A stretch of DNA of 64,000 nt from Lachnospiraceae bacterium (GCA_024690205.1 JAILCX010000017.1:36814-100813); one strand, 5' to 3'. Shown: positions 9,993 to 18,201, counted from the stretch's first letter. Notes: a model not told the origin generated them from the letters alone. Made by a program: numbers and translations.

Positions 9993-10868
9993 TCATCTGC
10001 TTAAGAATTCTTTCATTGCATCAAGCTTTTTATTTGCTTCGCTCCGACCCATTTCATACACGCGTTTAAGCTCATTGGGATCGCTTTCCGTGCGGCCTAT
10101 GCCAAGCGTCTTATCAGGCCTTATCACAAAGATCTTTCCCTCTTTTTCAAGCTCTATTATCTCCTCTACCTGGGCGTTGTACATCTTATGGCGCTCTTCC
10201 ATAGCCTTTATGACTGCAGGGTATTTACTCATAAAGAGTTTCATTAAAGGCACGATCGAGCTTTTGCTTTTCCTGTACTCAACCGGCTGTGTAAGGATTA
10301 TGACATTTCTGTTATACCCCATTTCTTCAAGATACTTATAAGGGATGGAATCAACTATTCCGCCGTCAAGAAGCTTATATCCGCCGGTTTCGACTATCCT
10401 TGATACCAATGGCATGGAAGCCGAGGCTCTCATCCACTGAAGATCCTCATCTCCGCCGTCGGTACAAAGGTGATAGACCGGTTTTCCGGTAATGACATCC
10501 GTAGTGCCTATGTAGAATTTCATTGGGTTTTCGGCAAAGGCCTTTCTGTCAAATATATCAAGCTTATTGGGCAGTTCGTCATAACAGAAATCCACCCCGT
10601 AAAGATCGCCTGTCTTTAATAAAGACTTAAAGCTGCAATACCTTGGGTCATTACAATATTTCATGTTGTAACGTATGGGACGTCCGATCTGACGCGACTT
10701 GTAATTGCACCCGAAAACGGCGCCTGCGGATATTCCCGCTGCGCCGTCAAATTCAATTCCTTCTTCCATGAAGACATCGAGCACTCCGCAGGTAAACATC
10801 CCGCGCATCGCCCCGCCTTCCATGACAAGTCCTGTTCTTATCCCGTTGTTTGTTTCGGTCTTATCCAT
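9993..10868 (-). CDS. Patatin-like phospholipase family protein
   Basis: Patatin-family proteins are Ser-Asp dyad lipid acyl hydrolases. In this 291-residue protein the oxyanion-hole motif GGAMRG is at residues 18-23, the nucleophile elbow GISAG at 45-49 (Ser47) and the DGG motif with the catalytic Asp at 168-170, so the dyad is intact. It resembles the bacterial YjjU/RssA-like group, whose substrate is uncertain. There is no signal peptide, so it should act in the cytoplasm or on the inner membrane face. It begins 4 bases after the GGDEF gene stop, with AAGG directly before the ATG, which points to coupled translation from the same mRNA. Confidence 0.9.
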   Translation of the reverse strand: MDKTETNNGIRTGLVMEGGAMRGMFTCGVLDVFMEEGIEFDGAAGISAGAVFGCNYKSRQIGRPIRYNMKYCNDPRYCSFKSLLKTGDLYGVDFCYDELPNKLDIFDRKAFAENPMKFYIGTTDVITGKPVYHLCTDGGDEDLQWMRASASMPLVSRIVETGGYKLLDGGIVDSIPYKYLEEMGYNRNVIILTQPVEYRKSKSSIVPLMKLFMSKYPAVIKAMEERHKMYNAQVEEIIELEKEGKIFVIRPDKTLGIGRTESDPNELKRVYEMGRSEANKKLDAMKEFLSR

Positions 10869-10872
10869 CCTT

Positions 10873-11943
10873 TTAGAATACTACCTGGTTTCTTCCGTTT
10901 TCTTTGCCGTGATAGAGTCTTTCATCGGCTGTCTTTATCGTGGAGTTCATATCTCCGCTGAAATCATATTCGGAAACACCGAATGTCATGGTGATATTGA
11001 TCTCGTGTCCGCCTGCCGTGATAGCCGTATCCTGTATCCTTCGGCGCAGTCTTTCAAGTGCCATGTAAGCCTGATCGCCGTTGCAGTTTCTTAAAATTAT
11101 GAGGAATTCCTCTCCTCCCCAACGGGCTATGAAAGAGTCACTCCTTAACGTATCTTTCATGGTCGATGCAACGGATTTTAAAACCTCATCGCCTATATCA
11201 TGACCGTAATTATCATTGACCTTCTTAAAGAAATCAATGTCTCCGATAGAAACACTTACAGGGCTTCCATCATTCTGCTCTATAGTCTCTTTAAGGTAAT
11301 CGGTTGCTCTTCTCCTGTTAAAAAGACCTGTCAGCTGGTCGGTATTTGCTGCTGCCTTTAGCTTATCGTTATATTTAACAAGCTTTCCTTCAGCTTCTTT
11401 TTCGGCCTTGCTGAATGTATATGCGATATAAACAACCAGTGAGAACACTGATGTGATATTAACTATCTGAAGGCTTTTGTCAATGGCCGGTGTAATATAT
11501 TCGCCTGCTTTCATTCCGCCCATTTCAAGGATGAATCCGATCCTTATCGCAAGCGCGATCGCTACGACGACGAATTTGTTCCCGGACTTGTCATACGATC
11601 CGAAAAATACCATGAGCAACATCGGAAAAAGGAAATTCTGAATACCGGCACTCCATCCGAACATAGGGATCAAAACGAGCACCCATAGGAAAGAAAAGAC
11701 GATGAACAACCATAAAGCGGTTTTGGTCTTCATCCTGTATGTTCCGATAAACAAAAGAATATTTGCTGCCGCAATGATTCCCAAAGCACCGACGAATTCC
11801 TTTATCAGGGATACTCCGCCGAGTATGACATCAATTATGAGTGCTATAAACATTACAAGGTAGATCACCCTGAATGCGACCATAACTTTCTTTGTTTCGT
11901 TTTCGAACTTGACATCTTTATTCAGAAGATCGATCAAAAACAT
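10873..11943 (-). CDS. Membrane-bound diguanylate cyclase (GGDEF domain)
   Basis: The protein would make cyclic di-GMP. Residues 1-180 hold about six hydrophobic segments in a membrane sensor region without a recognisable ligand domain; a short coiled stretch (180-200) leads to a GGDEF domain at about 200-356. The active-site signature is RWGGEEF (GGEEF at 276-280), a common active variant. The residues at the usual inhibitory RxxD position read RSDS (267-270), so product inhibition through the I-site is probably lost. The frame is open to a TTG at 11970, but the ATG at 11943 has an AGGAG site about 12 bases upstream and is preferred. An EAL protein at 53.6-56.0 kb could supply the opposing activity. 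Confidence 0.93.
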   Translation of the reverse strand: MFLIDLLNKDVKFENETKKVMVAFRVIYLVMFIALIIDVILGGVSLIKEFVGALGIIAAANILLFIGTYRMKTKTALWLFIVFSFLWVLVLIPMFGWSAGIQNFLFPMLLMVFFGSYDKSGNKFVVVAIALAIRIGFILEMGGMKAGEYITPAIDKSLQIVNITSVFSLVVYIAYTFSKAEKEAEGKLVKYNDKLKAAANTDQLTGLFNRRRATDYLKETIEQNDGSPVSVSIGDIDFFKKVNDNYGHDIGDEVLKSVASTMKDTLRSDSFIARWGGEEFLIILRNCNGDQAYMALERLRRRIQDTAITAGGHEINITMTFGVSEYDFSGDMNSTIKTADERLYHGKENGRNQVVF

Positions 11944-12000
11944 GGCTTTGAAAACTCTCCTTACAGCCAAATCATAAGATTTTTAACCAAATCAGAATAT

Positions 12001-12009
12001 ATTATACCA
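12001..12009 (-). promoter_or_regulatory. Extended -10 promoter of the GGDEF-patatin operon
   Basis: On the minus strand TGG-TATAAT is a consensus extended -10 element. I see no good -35. The predicted start near 11994 gives a leader of about 50 bases with an AGGAG site. Confidence 0.65.
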
Positions 12010-12074
12010 AAAAATATTGCGGAAATGAATATACTAATGAGATTTATGATACCTTTATTTAACCCCTGATACAG

Positions 12075-12083
12075 TGATATAAT
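12075..12083 (+). promoter_or_regulatory. Extended -10 promoter abutting the antiporter start codon
   Basis: TGA-TATAAT (12075-12083) lies exactly six bases before the ATG at 12090. With a normal 6-7 base distance from -10 to start point, transcription would begin at or beside the A of the ATG, and no Shine-Dalgarno site is present. This suggests a leaderless mRNA. Confidence 0.6.
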
Positions 12084-12089
12084 ACGTGC

Positions 12090-13715
12090 ATGGATATCAT
12101 GGCATTTTATAAAGGGATAGCGGGCACCAATACGGTTCCCGCTACCATTCTTTCCATATCGATAATGCTGCTTGCGGGTTTCCTTATAACAAGGATCACC
12201 AAAAAGCTGCATCTTCCCAATGTGACGGCATATATCGTCGCGGGTATTCTCATCGGGCCTTTTTGCCTTAATCTTATACCCGACCGTTTTGTTACGGCCA
12301 CCGGATTTCTTCCCGATATAGCCCTTGCGTTCATCGCATTCGGAACGGGCGAATTCTTCAAACTCGAAGCCCTTAAGAAAAACGGGCCTAAGGTCTTTGT
12401 CATAACGATATTCGAAGCATTGGTCGCAACGGTTCTTGTATTCGGTCTTTGTTACGGGATATTTAAGATGCCGCTTCCTTTTTCAATAGTGCTTTCAGCA
12501 CTTGCCGCGGCTACGGCTCCGGCATCAACGATGATGACGATAAGGCAGGTCAAGGCAAAAGGCGAATTCGTCGATACGCTTTTGCAGGTCGTTGCTTTGG
12601 ATGACATGCTCGGACTTATCGCATACAGTGTCTCAATCTCGATAGCAACTACTTCATTTGCCGGGAGATCTTTTAACCTTATGGGGTCCTTAAGGCCCTT
12701 CTTTTTAAACCTTGGGATCCTTTTACTTGGCGGATTTTTCGGATTTTTGCTTTATCTTTTTATGAGAAACAGGCACACCACGGATAACCGGCTCATTATC
12801 GCGATCGCCACAATGTTTTCATTCTGCGGGATCTCCGCCATCTTTGAAGCTTCACCCCTGCTTGGCTGCATGGCAATGGGTGCCGTTTATATCAACCTTT
12901 CGGATGATGAGGGCCTGTTTAAACAGCTTAACTATTTTTCACCCCCTATCCTTCTTTTGTTCTTTGTGCGCTCGGGCATCTCCTTTGACCTTGGCGCCCT
13001 TTTCGTATCCGGCACGTTTGGCCGGTATCCGCTCATATTGGTCAGCGTCGGATATTTCTTTGTAAGGATCGTCGGAAAATATGCAGGATCATTTTTAGGA
13101 TGTCTCATATCAGGCTCCGGCGTGAAAGTGCGTAACTATCTCGGACTTGCCCTCATACCCCAGGCCAGCGTTGCCATCGGACTTGCTGAACTTGGCGCAA
13201 GGACTATTAAGGGCGAAGCCGGAAACGCACTCCTTGCCATCATCCTTGCTGCAAGCGTGCTTTACGAGCTCATCGGACCCGGAACCGCAAAGCTGGCACT
13301 TTATCTTTCGGGATCATATGAACCTGACGATGAAACCGGAGAGATTTCCGGTGTCGACGCGGCTGATGACGCTGAGCATGAATCCGAGCGCGATGATGGT
13401 GGTGAGGATATATCTTTCGATAAAGAAAGCACGGAAGATCCCGGTGATAATATCCCCGTTTCGGATGATGTTCCGATCATGACCGGGCCGAAAAAAGAAG
13501 CTTCATCCGACAAATCCAAAAGCAAAAAATCAAAAAAGAACAAAAAAGATAAAGTAAAAAAATCCGCCATAAAAGATGACGGATTCGAAAACATCGAAGA
13601 AAAATACTTTGATGAAGGTGCACGGGAATACTACGAAAACCTTACAAGTCCCGAGCCGAAGAAAAAAAAGAAGAAAAAATCCAAAAAGGAAAAAGAAAAA
13701 TCAAAGGGCAAATAA
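12090..13715 (+). CDS. Cation:proton antiporter, CPA2 family, with long charged C-terminal tail
   Basis: Residues 1 to about 405 form 12-13 membrane segments of the CPA2 (KefB/NapA-like) family: KLHLPNVTAYIVAGILIGP occurs in the second helix region, and ALAAATAPASTMMTIRQ in the core matches the unwound ion-binding area. These proteins exchange sodium or potassium for protons. From about residue 411 to 541 there is instead of the TrkA_N domain a low-complexity tail, first strongly acidic (DD, EE, ED), then strongly basic (long K and KK runs). The start is taken as the ATG at 12090; a second ATG at 12099 also lacks a ribosome site. The gene is alone on its strand. Confidence 0.9.
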   Translation: MDIMAFYKGIAGTNTVPATILSISIMLLAGFLITRITKKLHLPNVTAYIVAGILIGPFCLNLIPDRFVTATGFLPDIALAFIAFGTGEFFKLEALKKNGPKVFVITIFEALVATVLVFGLCYGIFKMPLPFSIVLSALAAATAPASTMMTIRQVKAKGEFVDTLLQVVALDDMLGLIAYSVSISIATTSFAGRSFNLMGSLRPFFLNLGILLLGGFFGFLLYLFMRNRHTTDNRLIIAIATMFSFCGISAIFEASPLLGCMAMGAVYINLSDDEGLFKQLNYFSPPILLLFFVRSGISFDLGALFVSGTFGRYPLILVSVGYFFVRIVGKYAGSFLGCLISGSGVKVRNYLGLALIPQASVAIGLAELGARTIKGEAGNALLAIILAASVLYELIGPGTAKLALYLSGSYEPDDETGEISGVDAADDAEHESERDDGGEDISFDKESTEDPGDNIPVSDDVPIMTGPKKEASSDKSKSKKSKKNKKDKVKKSAIKDDGFENIEEKYFDEGAREYYENLTSPEPKKKKKKKSKKEKEKSKGK

Positions 13716-13722
13716 GATCATA

Positions 13723-14607
13723 TTAATTGCCAAGATCAAAAATACTCATCTGCGTATACTTATCAGGCAGATCCTGCATATAAGCAAAACACTCATCGGG
13801 TTTATACATGATCCCGTTTGAACTGCATGTGTTCCTAAACAGTCTTAACAGTTCTTTTGCATTCGGGCTCGGCAGTTCATATGCATTCCCGTAAGCTTTT
13901 ATATAACGCTCCTTCATTCCGGGAAATATCTTGTCAAGAGCTGCATAATAATATTCCCTGTCGCCGTCCCGCAATGTCAGTCCCATTCCGAAATCAATAA
14001 TGCCCTTCACACCCGTACGGACACATTCACCAAGAATGGCGGAAATGTTTTCAACCGTATCATTTATGAATGGAAGGATCGGTGTCATCCAGACAACTGT
14101 CGGGATATTCCTCTCCTGCATCTTTTCAAGGACTTCGATACGGCGCTTCGTATTGCAAACGTTAGGCTCCAGCTTTGCGCAAAGGTCATCATCATAAGTA
14201 GTAAGCGTCATCTGGACAACACACTTTGCACTGCGGTTGATCTCATCCAAAAGATCGATGTCTCTCAGTATAAGGTCTGACTTGGTCTGGATCGCAGCTC
14301 CAAAGCCGTTTTCCAGAATGATCTCGAGACATTTTCTCGTAAGCATGAGTTTTTCTTCGCAGTGCATGTAAGGATCTGACATCGCTCCCGTGCCAATCAT
14401 GCACTTTTTTCTTTTTGACCTGAGTGCTTTTCGAAGAAGCTCAGGTGCATTCTGTTTTACTTCTATATCTTCAAACGGATGGGTGAACTGATAACACTTG
14501 CTCCGGCTGTCACAATAAATACAGCCGTGGGTGCAGCCCCGGTAAATGTTCATCCCGCAGCGTCCGCCGTTAGCAGTAAGTATCCCCTTCGCATCCACAA
14601 AATGCAT
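13723..14607 (-). CDS. Radical SAM protein, spore photolyase-like/Rv2578c family
   Basis: The product is a radical SAM iron-sulfur enzyme. The cluster-binding CTHGCIYC gives the CxxxCxxC motif near the N-terminus, following the family's NIYRGC lead-in; the rest is a TIM-barrel segment with MTLTTYDDDLCAKLEPN typical of the group annotated as spore photolyase-like or Rv2578c-like. The reaction is not known for this subfamily. The ATG at 14607 has AGGAG 10 bases upstream; the frame is also open from an ATG at 14616, but there the AGGAG is only one base away. Either start overlaps or abuts the hydrolase stop (14613-14615), so the TraX-hydrolase-radical SAM genes form an operon. Confidence 0.9.
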   Translation of the reverse strand: MHFVDAKGILTANGGRCGMNIYRGCTHGCIYCDSRSKCYQFTHPFEDIEVKQNAPELLRKALRSKRKKCMIGTGAMSDPYMHCEEKLMLTRKCLEIILENGFGAAIQTKSDLILRDIDLLDEINRSAKCVVQMTLTTYDDDLCAKLEPNVCNTKRRIEVLEKMQERNIPTVVWMTPILPFINDTVENISAILGECVRTGVKGIIDFGMGLTLRDGDREYYYAALDKIFPGMKERYIKAYGNAYELPSPNAKELLRLFRNTCSSNGIMYKPDECFAYMQDLPDKYTQMSIFDLGN

Positions 14608-14612
14608 TTTTA

Positions 14613-15494
14613 TCATTCTCCTTCAAGGAAACCGTGTATTTTCTCACAGACATCCAGCATCGTATCATCCGACGGCAGATGTTTGCAATCAATATAATAT
14701 TTCCCCGGGGTGTTATTCAGTATCTTATCGCTTTTTTCAAAAACTCTGTCTGCCGGGAAAAATACATCATCATTGGATGCAAAGATCACGGCCTTTGAGT
14801 TAAAATTCCTTAATTCTTCTTTAGTGTATTCTTTAGGCGGTCTCATCTCCATCTTATATGAAGACATCATCAGATCAAAAAACTCTTCCCATAAAGGCTC
14901 ACTTTCCGAGATCATTACTTCAACTATTCCCTTCATCGTCTTTTCCGAAGGCTTAATGTAATACCTGATGAACGGAAGACTCATTTTCCTTATGATCTGA
15001 ATGATAGGGCCGTGTGCAAATCCTGACGGCACAACAAATACGGCTTTATCGATCCTTTCCGGAAATACCTTTGCCAAAGCAAGCAGCATTGCTGAACTGT
15101 ATGACGAAACAACAAAAGATATCCTGTCGATCTTAAGATCATCCAATACTTCGCACAACCAGTATGCAAAATCATCTTTTTTAGTATTCAGGTTTCGATA
15201 CGGATGGCTCTTTCCCGGCATGCCTATTACATCAGGAGACATGATGCAATAATGCTTAAGAAGCGGTCTGAAGATCCGGATATTCAAAGGAGATATGCCG
15301 TTTCCTCCGTGTATGGAACAGATCATCGGTTTGCTTCTGTCACCGACGATTATCACATGGGTCTTTCCGTAGCTTGTATAGATCTGCTTCTCCTCAAACA
15401 CTGTTTGCAGCTCTCCAAGTGCCCTGTCATAAAAATCGTGCATCTTTCTCATGCAGTCTTCATTTTTGTAAACGTATTTACCGTCTTTTTTCAT
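14613..15494 (-). CDS. Alpha/beta hydrolase-fold protein with unusual nucleophile elbow
   Basis: This 293-residue protein has an alpha/beta hydrolase layout: the oxyanion-hole HGGNG is at residues 62-66, a nucleophile-elbow position at SYSSA (131-135, Ser133), an acid candidate at FASNDD (Asp242/243) and His272 in CKHLPSDD. The elbow lacks both glycines of the usual GxSxG, which is rare and could mean altered or no activity. There is no signal peptide. The start at 15494 overlaps the TraX-like stop by 4 bases (ATGA); the frame is open further upstream but those residues are only a shadow of TraX. The substrate is unknown. Confidence 0.82.
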   Translation of the reverse strand: MKKDGKYVYKNEDCMRKMHDFYDRALGELQTVFEEKQIYTSYGKTHVIIVGDRSKPMICSIHGGNGISPLNIRIFRPLLKHYCIMSPDVIGMPGKSHPYRNLNTKKDDFAYWLCEVLDDLKIDRISFVVSSYSSAMLLALAKVFPERIDKAVFVVPSGFAHGPIIQIIRKMSLPFIRYYIKPSEKTMKGIVEVMISESEPLWEEFFDLMMSSYKMEMRPPKEYTKEELRNFNSKAVIFASNDDVFFPADRVFEKSDKILNNTPGKYYIDCKHLPSDDTMLDVCEKIHGFLEGE

Positions 15495-16195
15495 AAATAG
15501 AAACCTTTCACGAAATAAAGAATTAACAGATGTACAGGATAAAAGGCATAAAACAGCCACTTAAGGCCCTTCCCTCTTTTTCCGTTATAGAGGATAAGCG
15601 GGATAAAGCTTAGTCCGGTCGTGCAATAATATCCCATCGTCCTTGTAAGGGCCAGAAAAGCAACGCCCACTCCCATCCTTGCAAACTGCCTGATATCCTT
15701 TAATACATAAAATATAAATACGGCAATTACGGCAAAAAAGGTATAATCCGCTTTAGCTAAGAATGCTATACATGCCATTACCAAAACGACCAGCACTCCA
15801 AGACAGGTCTTTACAGGACTGTATTTTCCATTTTCCTCTTTCTTTTCTCCACGGATCAGATCAAAAAGCCTGAGGGCAAGGATCGCTATAAAGAAGGTTA
15901 ACATAATATTCTGATGGTTAAGACCGATCTTTCCTTCAGAAGCCAGATCGAAAGGGATCTCGCTTATCAGCGCAAATATACCCATCCTGAAAAGATATTT
16001 CATTTTGTCTCTTGTATGAATATACCCTTCCGCAATACACAAAGAAAAGATCGGCATTGCAAGCCTGCCGATCATTCTGGGCCATAACACGCCCGGATAA
16101 AACATATCTCCGACGTGATCAAAAACCATACTGACCATAGCTATGATCTTTAACATTGTTCCATCTATAACTCTAAAGCGCTTTGCCGTTTCCAT
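15491..16195 (-). CDS. TraX-family membrane protein
   Basis: TraX of F-like plasmids acetylates pilin, and chromosomal homologues in Firmicutes are membrane acyltransferase-like proteins of unknown role. The 234-residue product has about seven or eight hydrophobic segments and the family landmarks VIDGTMLKIIAMVSMVFDHVG (the region at residues 8-28), GRLAMPIFSLCIAEG and SEIPFDLA. No other conjugation gene is nearby, so a chromosomal acyltransferase role is likelier than conjugation. A GGGAGG ribosome site precedes the ATG. It is the first gene of a three-gene operon behind the promoter at 16215-16243. Confidence 0.88.
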   Translation of the reverse strand: METAKRFRVIDGTMLKIIAMVSMVFDHVGDMFYPGVLWPRMIGRLAMPIFSLCIAEGYIHTRDKMKYLFRMGIFALISEIPFDLASEGKIGLNHQNIMLTFFIAILALRLFDLIRGEKKEENGKYSPVKTCLGVLVVLVMACIAFLAKADYTFFAVIAVFIFYVLKDIRQFARMGVGVAFLALTRTMGYYCTTGLSFIPLILYNGKRGKGLKWLFYAFYPVHLLILYFVKGFYL

Positions 16196-16214
16196 GCAGT
16201 TCCTCCCGCATCAT

Positions 16215-16243
16215 ATAATAATCCAAGATTTATTATTCATCAA
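16215..16243 (-). promoter_or_regulatory. Promoter of the TraX-hydrolase-radical SAM operon
   Basis: On the minus strand TTGATG (16243-16238), a 17-base spacer and TATTAT (16220-16215) lie about 20 bases before the TraX-like start. Confidence 0.6.
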
Positions 16244-16285
16244 TTTTAAGAACATAAACATCTGATTCAAATGTAGCACTTCCAT

Positions 16286-16318
16286 CCACAAACCCCGGAT
16301 AGAATCCGGGGCTTGTGG
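16286..16318. terminator. Strong GC-rich hairpin after the MFS gene
   Basis: CCACAA and CCCCGGAT arms pair with ATCCGGGG and TTGTGG around an AGA loop. The position just past the MFS stop (16324) suits termination on the minus strand, but there is no T run on either side, so this may be a weak terminator or an mRNA 3' end stabiliser. Confidence 0.5.
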
Positions 16319-16323
16319 AATAT

Positions 16324-17505
16324 CTATCGATACTTATTTCGAATATAAAACACCGAAATTACCAGAACAATAGGGAAACCTATACCTGCCAATACTCCTG
16401 CTTGCAAATTATTAGCCGCTTTTTCAGATATACATCCAATAATAGCAGGGCCCATTGCTCCCCCCAAATCCCCTGCGAGCGCCAGAATCGCAAACATTGC
16501 CGTACCTCCGGTTGGAAGTATCTGTGATGATATACTAATTGAACCCGGCCACATTATGCCTACGGAAAATCCGCATAATGCACATCCGATCAAGCCGACC
16601 CAGGATATATTTGCTAATCCGGCGACCAAATAACACATAAGGCACATTATCCCCGATGCCATCATAAAAATTGTCAGATCAACTTTTTCACCGAATTTCC
16701 CATAAAGCAACCTACTGATTCCCATGAACACAGCAAATCCACAGGGGCCGGCCAAGTCTCCAACTGTTTTGGAAACATGCAATGCTGATTCGGTAAAGGC
16801 GGACGCCCACTGTCCCATCGCTATTTCTGAAGAACCTGCACAGATCATAAGTATAATAAAAGTCCAAAATGCCTTTGTTTTGAATAATTCAAGCATCGTC
16901 ATGCTTTTTCCGTCTTCTACCAGTGGTTCGATTGGGCAGGTTGCAAAATTATAAATGTTATAGAACGGAATGATTGACCATATAAGTGCCATTATTCTCC
17001 ATTTATCTATACCGAAAACCGTAAAAAAGACTGTGGAGCACAAGACAACTCCAACCCATCCCCAGCAATAAAAGGAATGAAGAAGACTCATCATTGTATC
17101 CTTATTTTCAAATGGACATGCTTCTACAATTGGACTGACCAGCACTTCTGTCAATCCACTTCCAACAGCATATATGAATACGCACACAAGGATTCCCCAA
17201 AATGGTACTGAAAACAAGTCAGGTAATACAGCAAGCCCTGCAAGTCCTACTCCTGATGTAATCTCTGCCGCTATAACACATACCCTGTATCCCAGCTTAT
17301 CTACTATACCTGCACACAAAAAATCAACTACAAGCTGTGTGACAAAGAATGCTGTTGAAATGGCAGCAAGCATCCCAAATGATATTCTGTAGGTATTATG
17401 AAAGGTTATAAACAATAGCGGTACGAAATTAGCACAGATAGCCTGTGTTACAAATCCCAGATAGCATGCAAGCTGCGTTTTTTTATAGTTCTTTTCTACT
17501 TCCAT
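16324..17505 (-). CDS. MFS transporter, FucP/YfkF-like
   Basis: This protein of about 393 residues has 12 hydrophobic segments and a major facilitator layout, with ISFGMLAAISTAFFVTQLVVDF and CGFSVGIMWPGSISISSQ among the helices (written here in parts). Substrates in this branch are often sugars, but the substrate cannot be read. The frame is open to a GTG at 17577; the ATG at 17505 has GGGGAA six bases upstream and gives a normal N-terminus, while the ATGs at 17571 and 17562 lack a well-spaced site. Codon choice is somewhat richer in A/T than in neighbours, so recent acquisition is possible. A large inverted repeat lies upstream at 17626-17653. Confidence 0.85.
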   Translation of the reverse strand: MEVEKNYKKTQLACYLGFVTQAICANFVPLLFITFHNTYRISFGMLAAISTAFFVTQLVVDFLCAGIVDKLGYRVCVIAAEITSGVGLAGLAVLPDLFSVPFWGILVCVFIYAVGSGLTEVLVSPIVEACPFENKDTMMSLLHSFYCWGWVGVVLCSTVFFTVFGIDKWRIMALIWSIIPFYNIYNFATCPIEPLVEDGKSMTMLELFKTKAFWTFIILMICAGSSEIAMGQWASAFTESALHVSKTVGDLAGPCGFAVFMGISRLLYGKFGEKVDLTIFMMASGIMCLMCYLVAGLANISWVGLIGCALCGFSVGIMWPGSISISSQILPTGGTAMFAILALAGDLGGAMGPAIIGCISEKAANNLQAGVLAGIGFPIVLVISVFYIRNKYR

Positions 17506-17625
17506 TTTATTCCCCGGCCCTGATATTTTTTCCGTTTTACTTTCTTTAGCCCAATTGTCCATATCCTGCATAACCACATTACTGATGCAGAATCATAAGT
17601 CTCCTAATAGTCATGAGATACCTTT

Positions 17626-17653
17626 ATGTTAAGAACGAAGTTGCCCTTAACAT
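17626..17653. promoter_or_regulatory. Inverted repeat upstream of the MFS gene (operator or 5' leader hairpin)
   Basis: ATGTTAAG and CTTAACAT are perfect 8-base arms around 12 bases. On the minus strand the loop region contains AACTTCGTT, so the RNA could also form a stem-loop. It lies about 120 bases upstream of the chosen MFS start, between candidate -10 elements near 17690-17700 and the gene. Confidence 0.45.
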
Positions 17654-17730
17654 CTGCGTAGAAATATAGAACATTACAAAGTGATAAATCAGTATAATTA
17701 TATCGTATTGAAAATATTATAAAAGAGACA

Positions 17731-17761
17731 AAAAGAAACCCCGGATAAAAATCCGGGGTTT
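17731..17761 (-). terminator. Intrinsic terminator of rplM-rpsI
   Basis: On the minus strand AAACCCCGGAT and ATCCGGGGTTT pair around a 4-base loop and are followed by CTTTTT. It is 21 bases past the rpsI stop. The GC-rich stem is the same as in the hairpin at 16286-16318. Confidence 0.9.
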
Positions 17762-17782
17762 TGAATCTGCATCTGCAGACGA

Positions 17783-18181
17783 TTATCTCTTTGAGAACTG
17801 AGGTGCACGACGTGCTGCTTTGAGACCGTACTTCTTTCTTTCCTTCATACGAGGGTCACGAGTGAGGTAACCTTCCTTTTTAAGGATTGCTCTGAATTCG
17901 TTATCAACTTCAAGAAGAGCTCTTGCGATACCGTGTCTTACTGCACCTGCCTGGCCTGTGAATCCGCCACCCTTAACGTTAACGTTGATATCGTACTTTC
18001 CGTCTGTTTCGGTAGCTACGAGAGGCTGACGAACGATAACCTTCAAGGTCTCAAGTCCGAAATACTCATCGATAGGCCTTTTGTTTATTGTGATGTTTCC
18101 CTTACCGGGTGTCATATATACTCTGGCAATAGACTTCTTTCTTCTGCCTGTTCCGTAGAACTTTGCTGCTGCTTTAGCCAT
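17783..18181 (-). CDS. rpsI: 30S ribosomal protein S9
   Basis: S9 binds 16S rRNA in the 30S head; its C-terminal tail reaches the P-site tRNA. The 132-residue product matches bacterial S9 from the [13 protein letters not shown] start to the invariant ending QFSKR. It follows rplM by about 20 bases in the usual L13-S9 operon. Confidence 0.98.
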   Translation of the reverse strand: MAKAAAKFYGTGRRKKSIARVYMTPGKGNITINKRPIDEYFGLETLKVIVRQPLVATETDGKYDINVNVKGGGFTGQAGAVRHGIARALLEVDNEFRAILKKEGYLTRDPRMKERKKYGLKAARRAPQFSKR

Positions 18182-18201
18182 TTATCAATTCCTCCTTGTC
18201 C

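Noticed and set aside
9993..11943. GGDEF plus patatin as a CBASS-type defence system
   Set aside because: CBASS needs a CD-NTase cyclase; GGDEF proteins are ordinary diguanylate cyclases, and no accessory defence genes are present. Kept only as a low-interest pairing.
13301..13594. Serine-rich antisense frame over the antiporter tail
   Set aside because: Lysine and aspartate codons read in reverse give Ser/Phe/Leu-rich frames; nothing supports a real gene.
15491..16195. TraX-like gene as a sign of a conjugative element
   Set aside because: No relaxase, type IV secretion gene, integrase or attachment site is nearby, and chromosomal TraX-family genes are common in Firmicutes.
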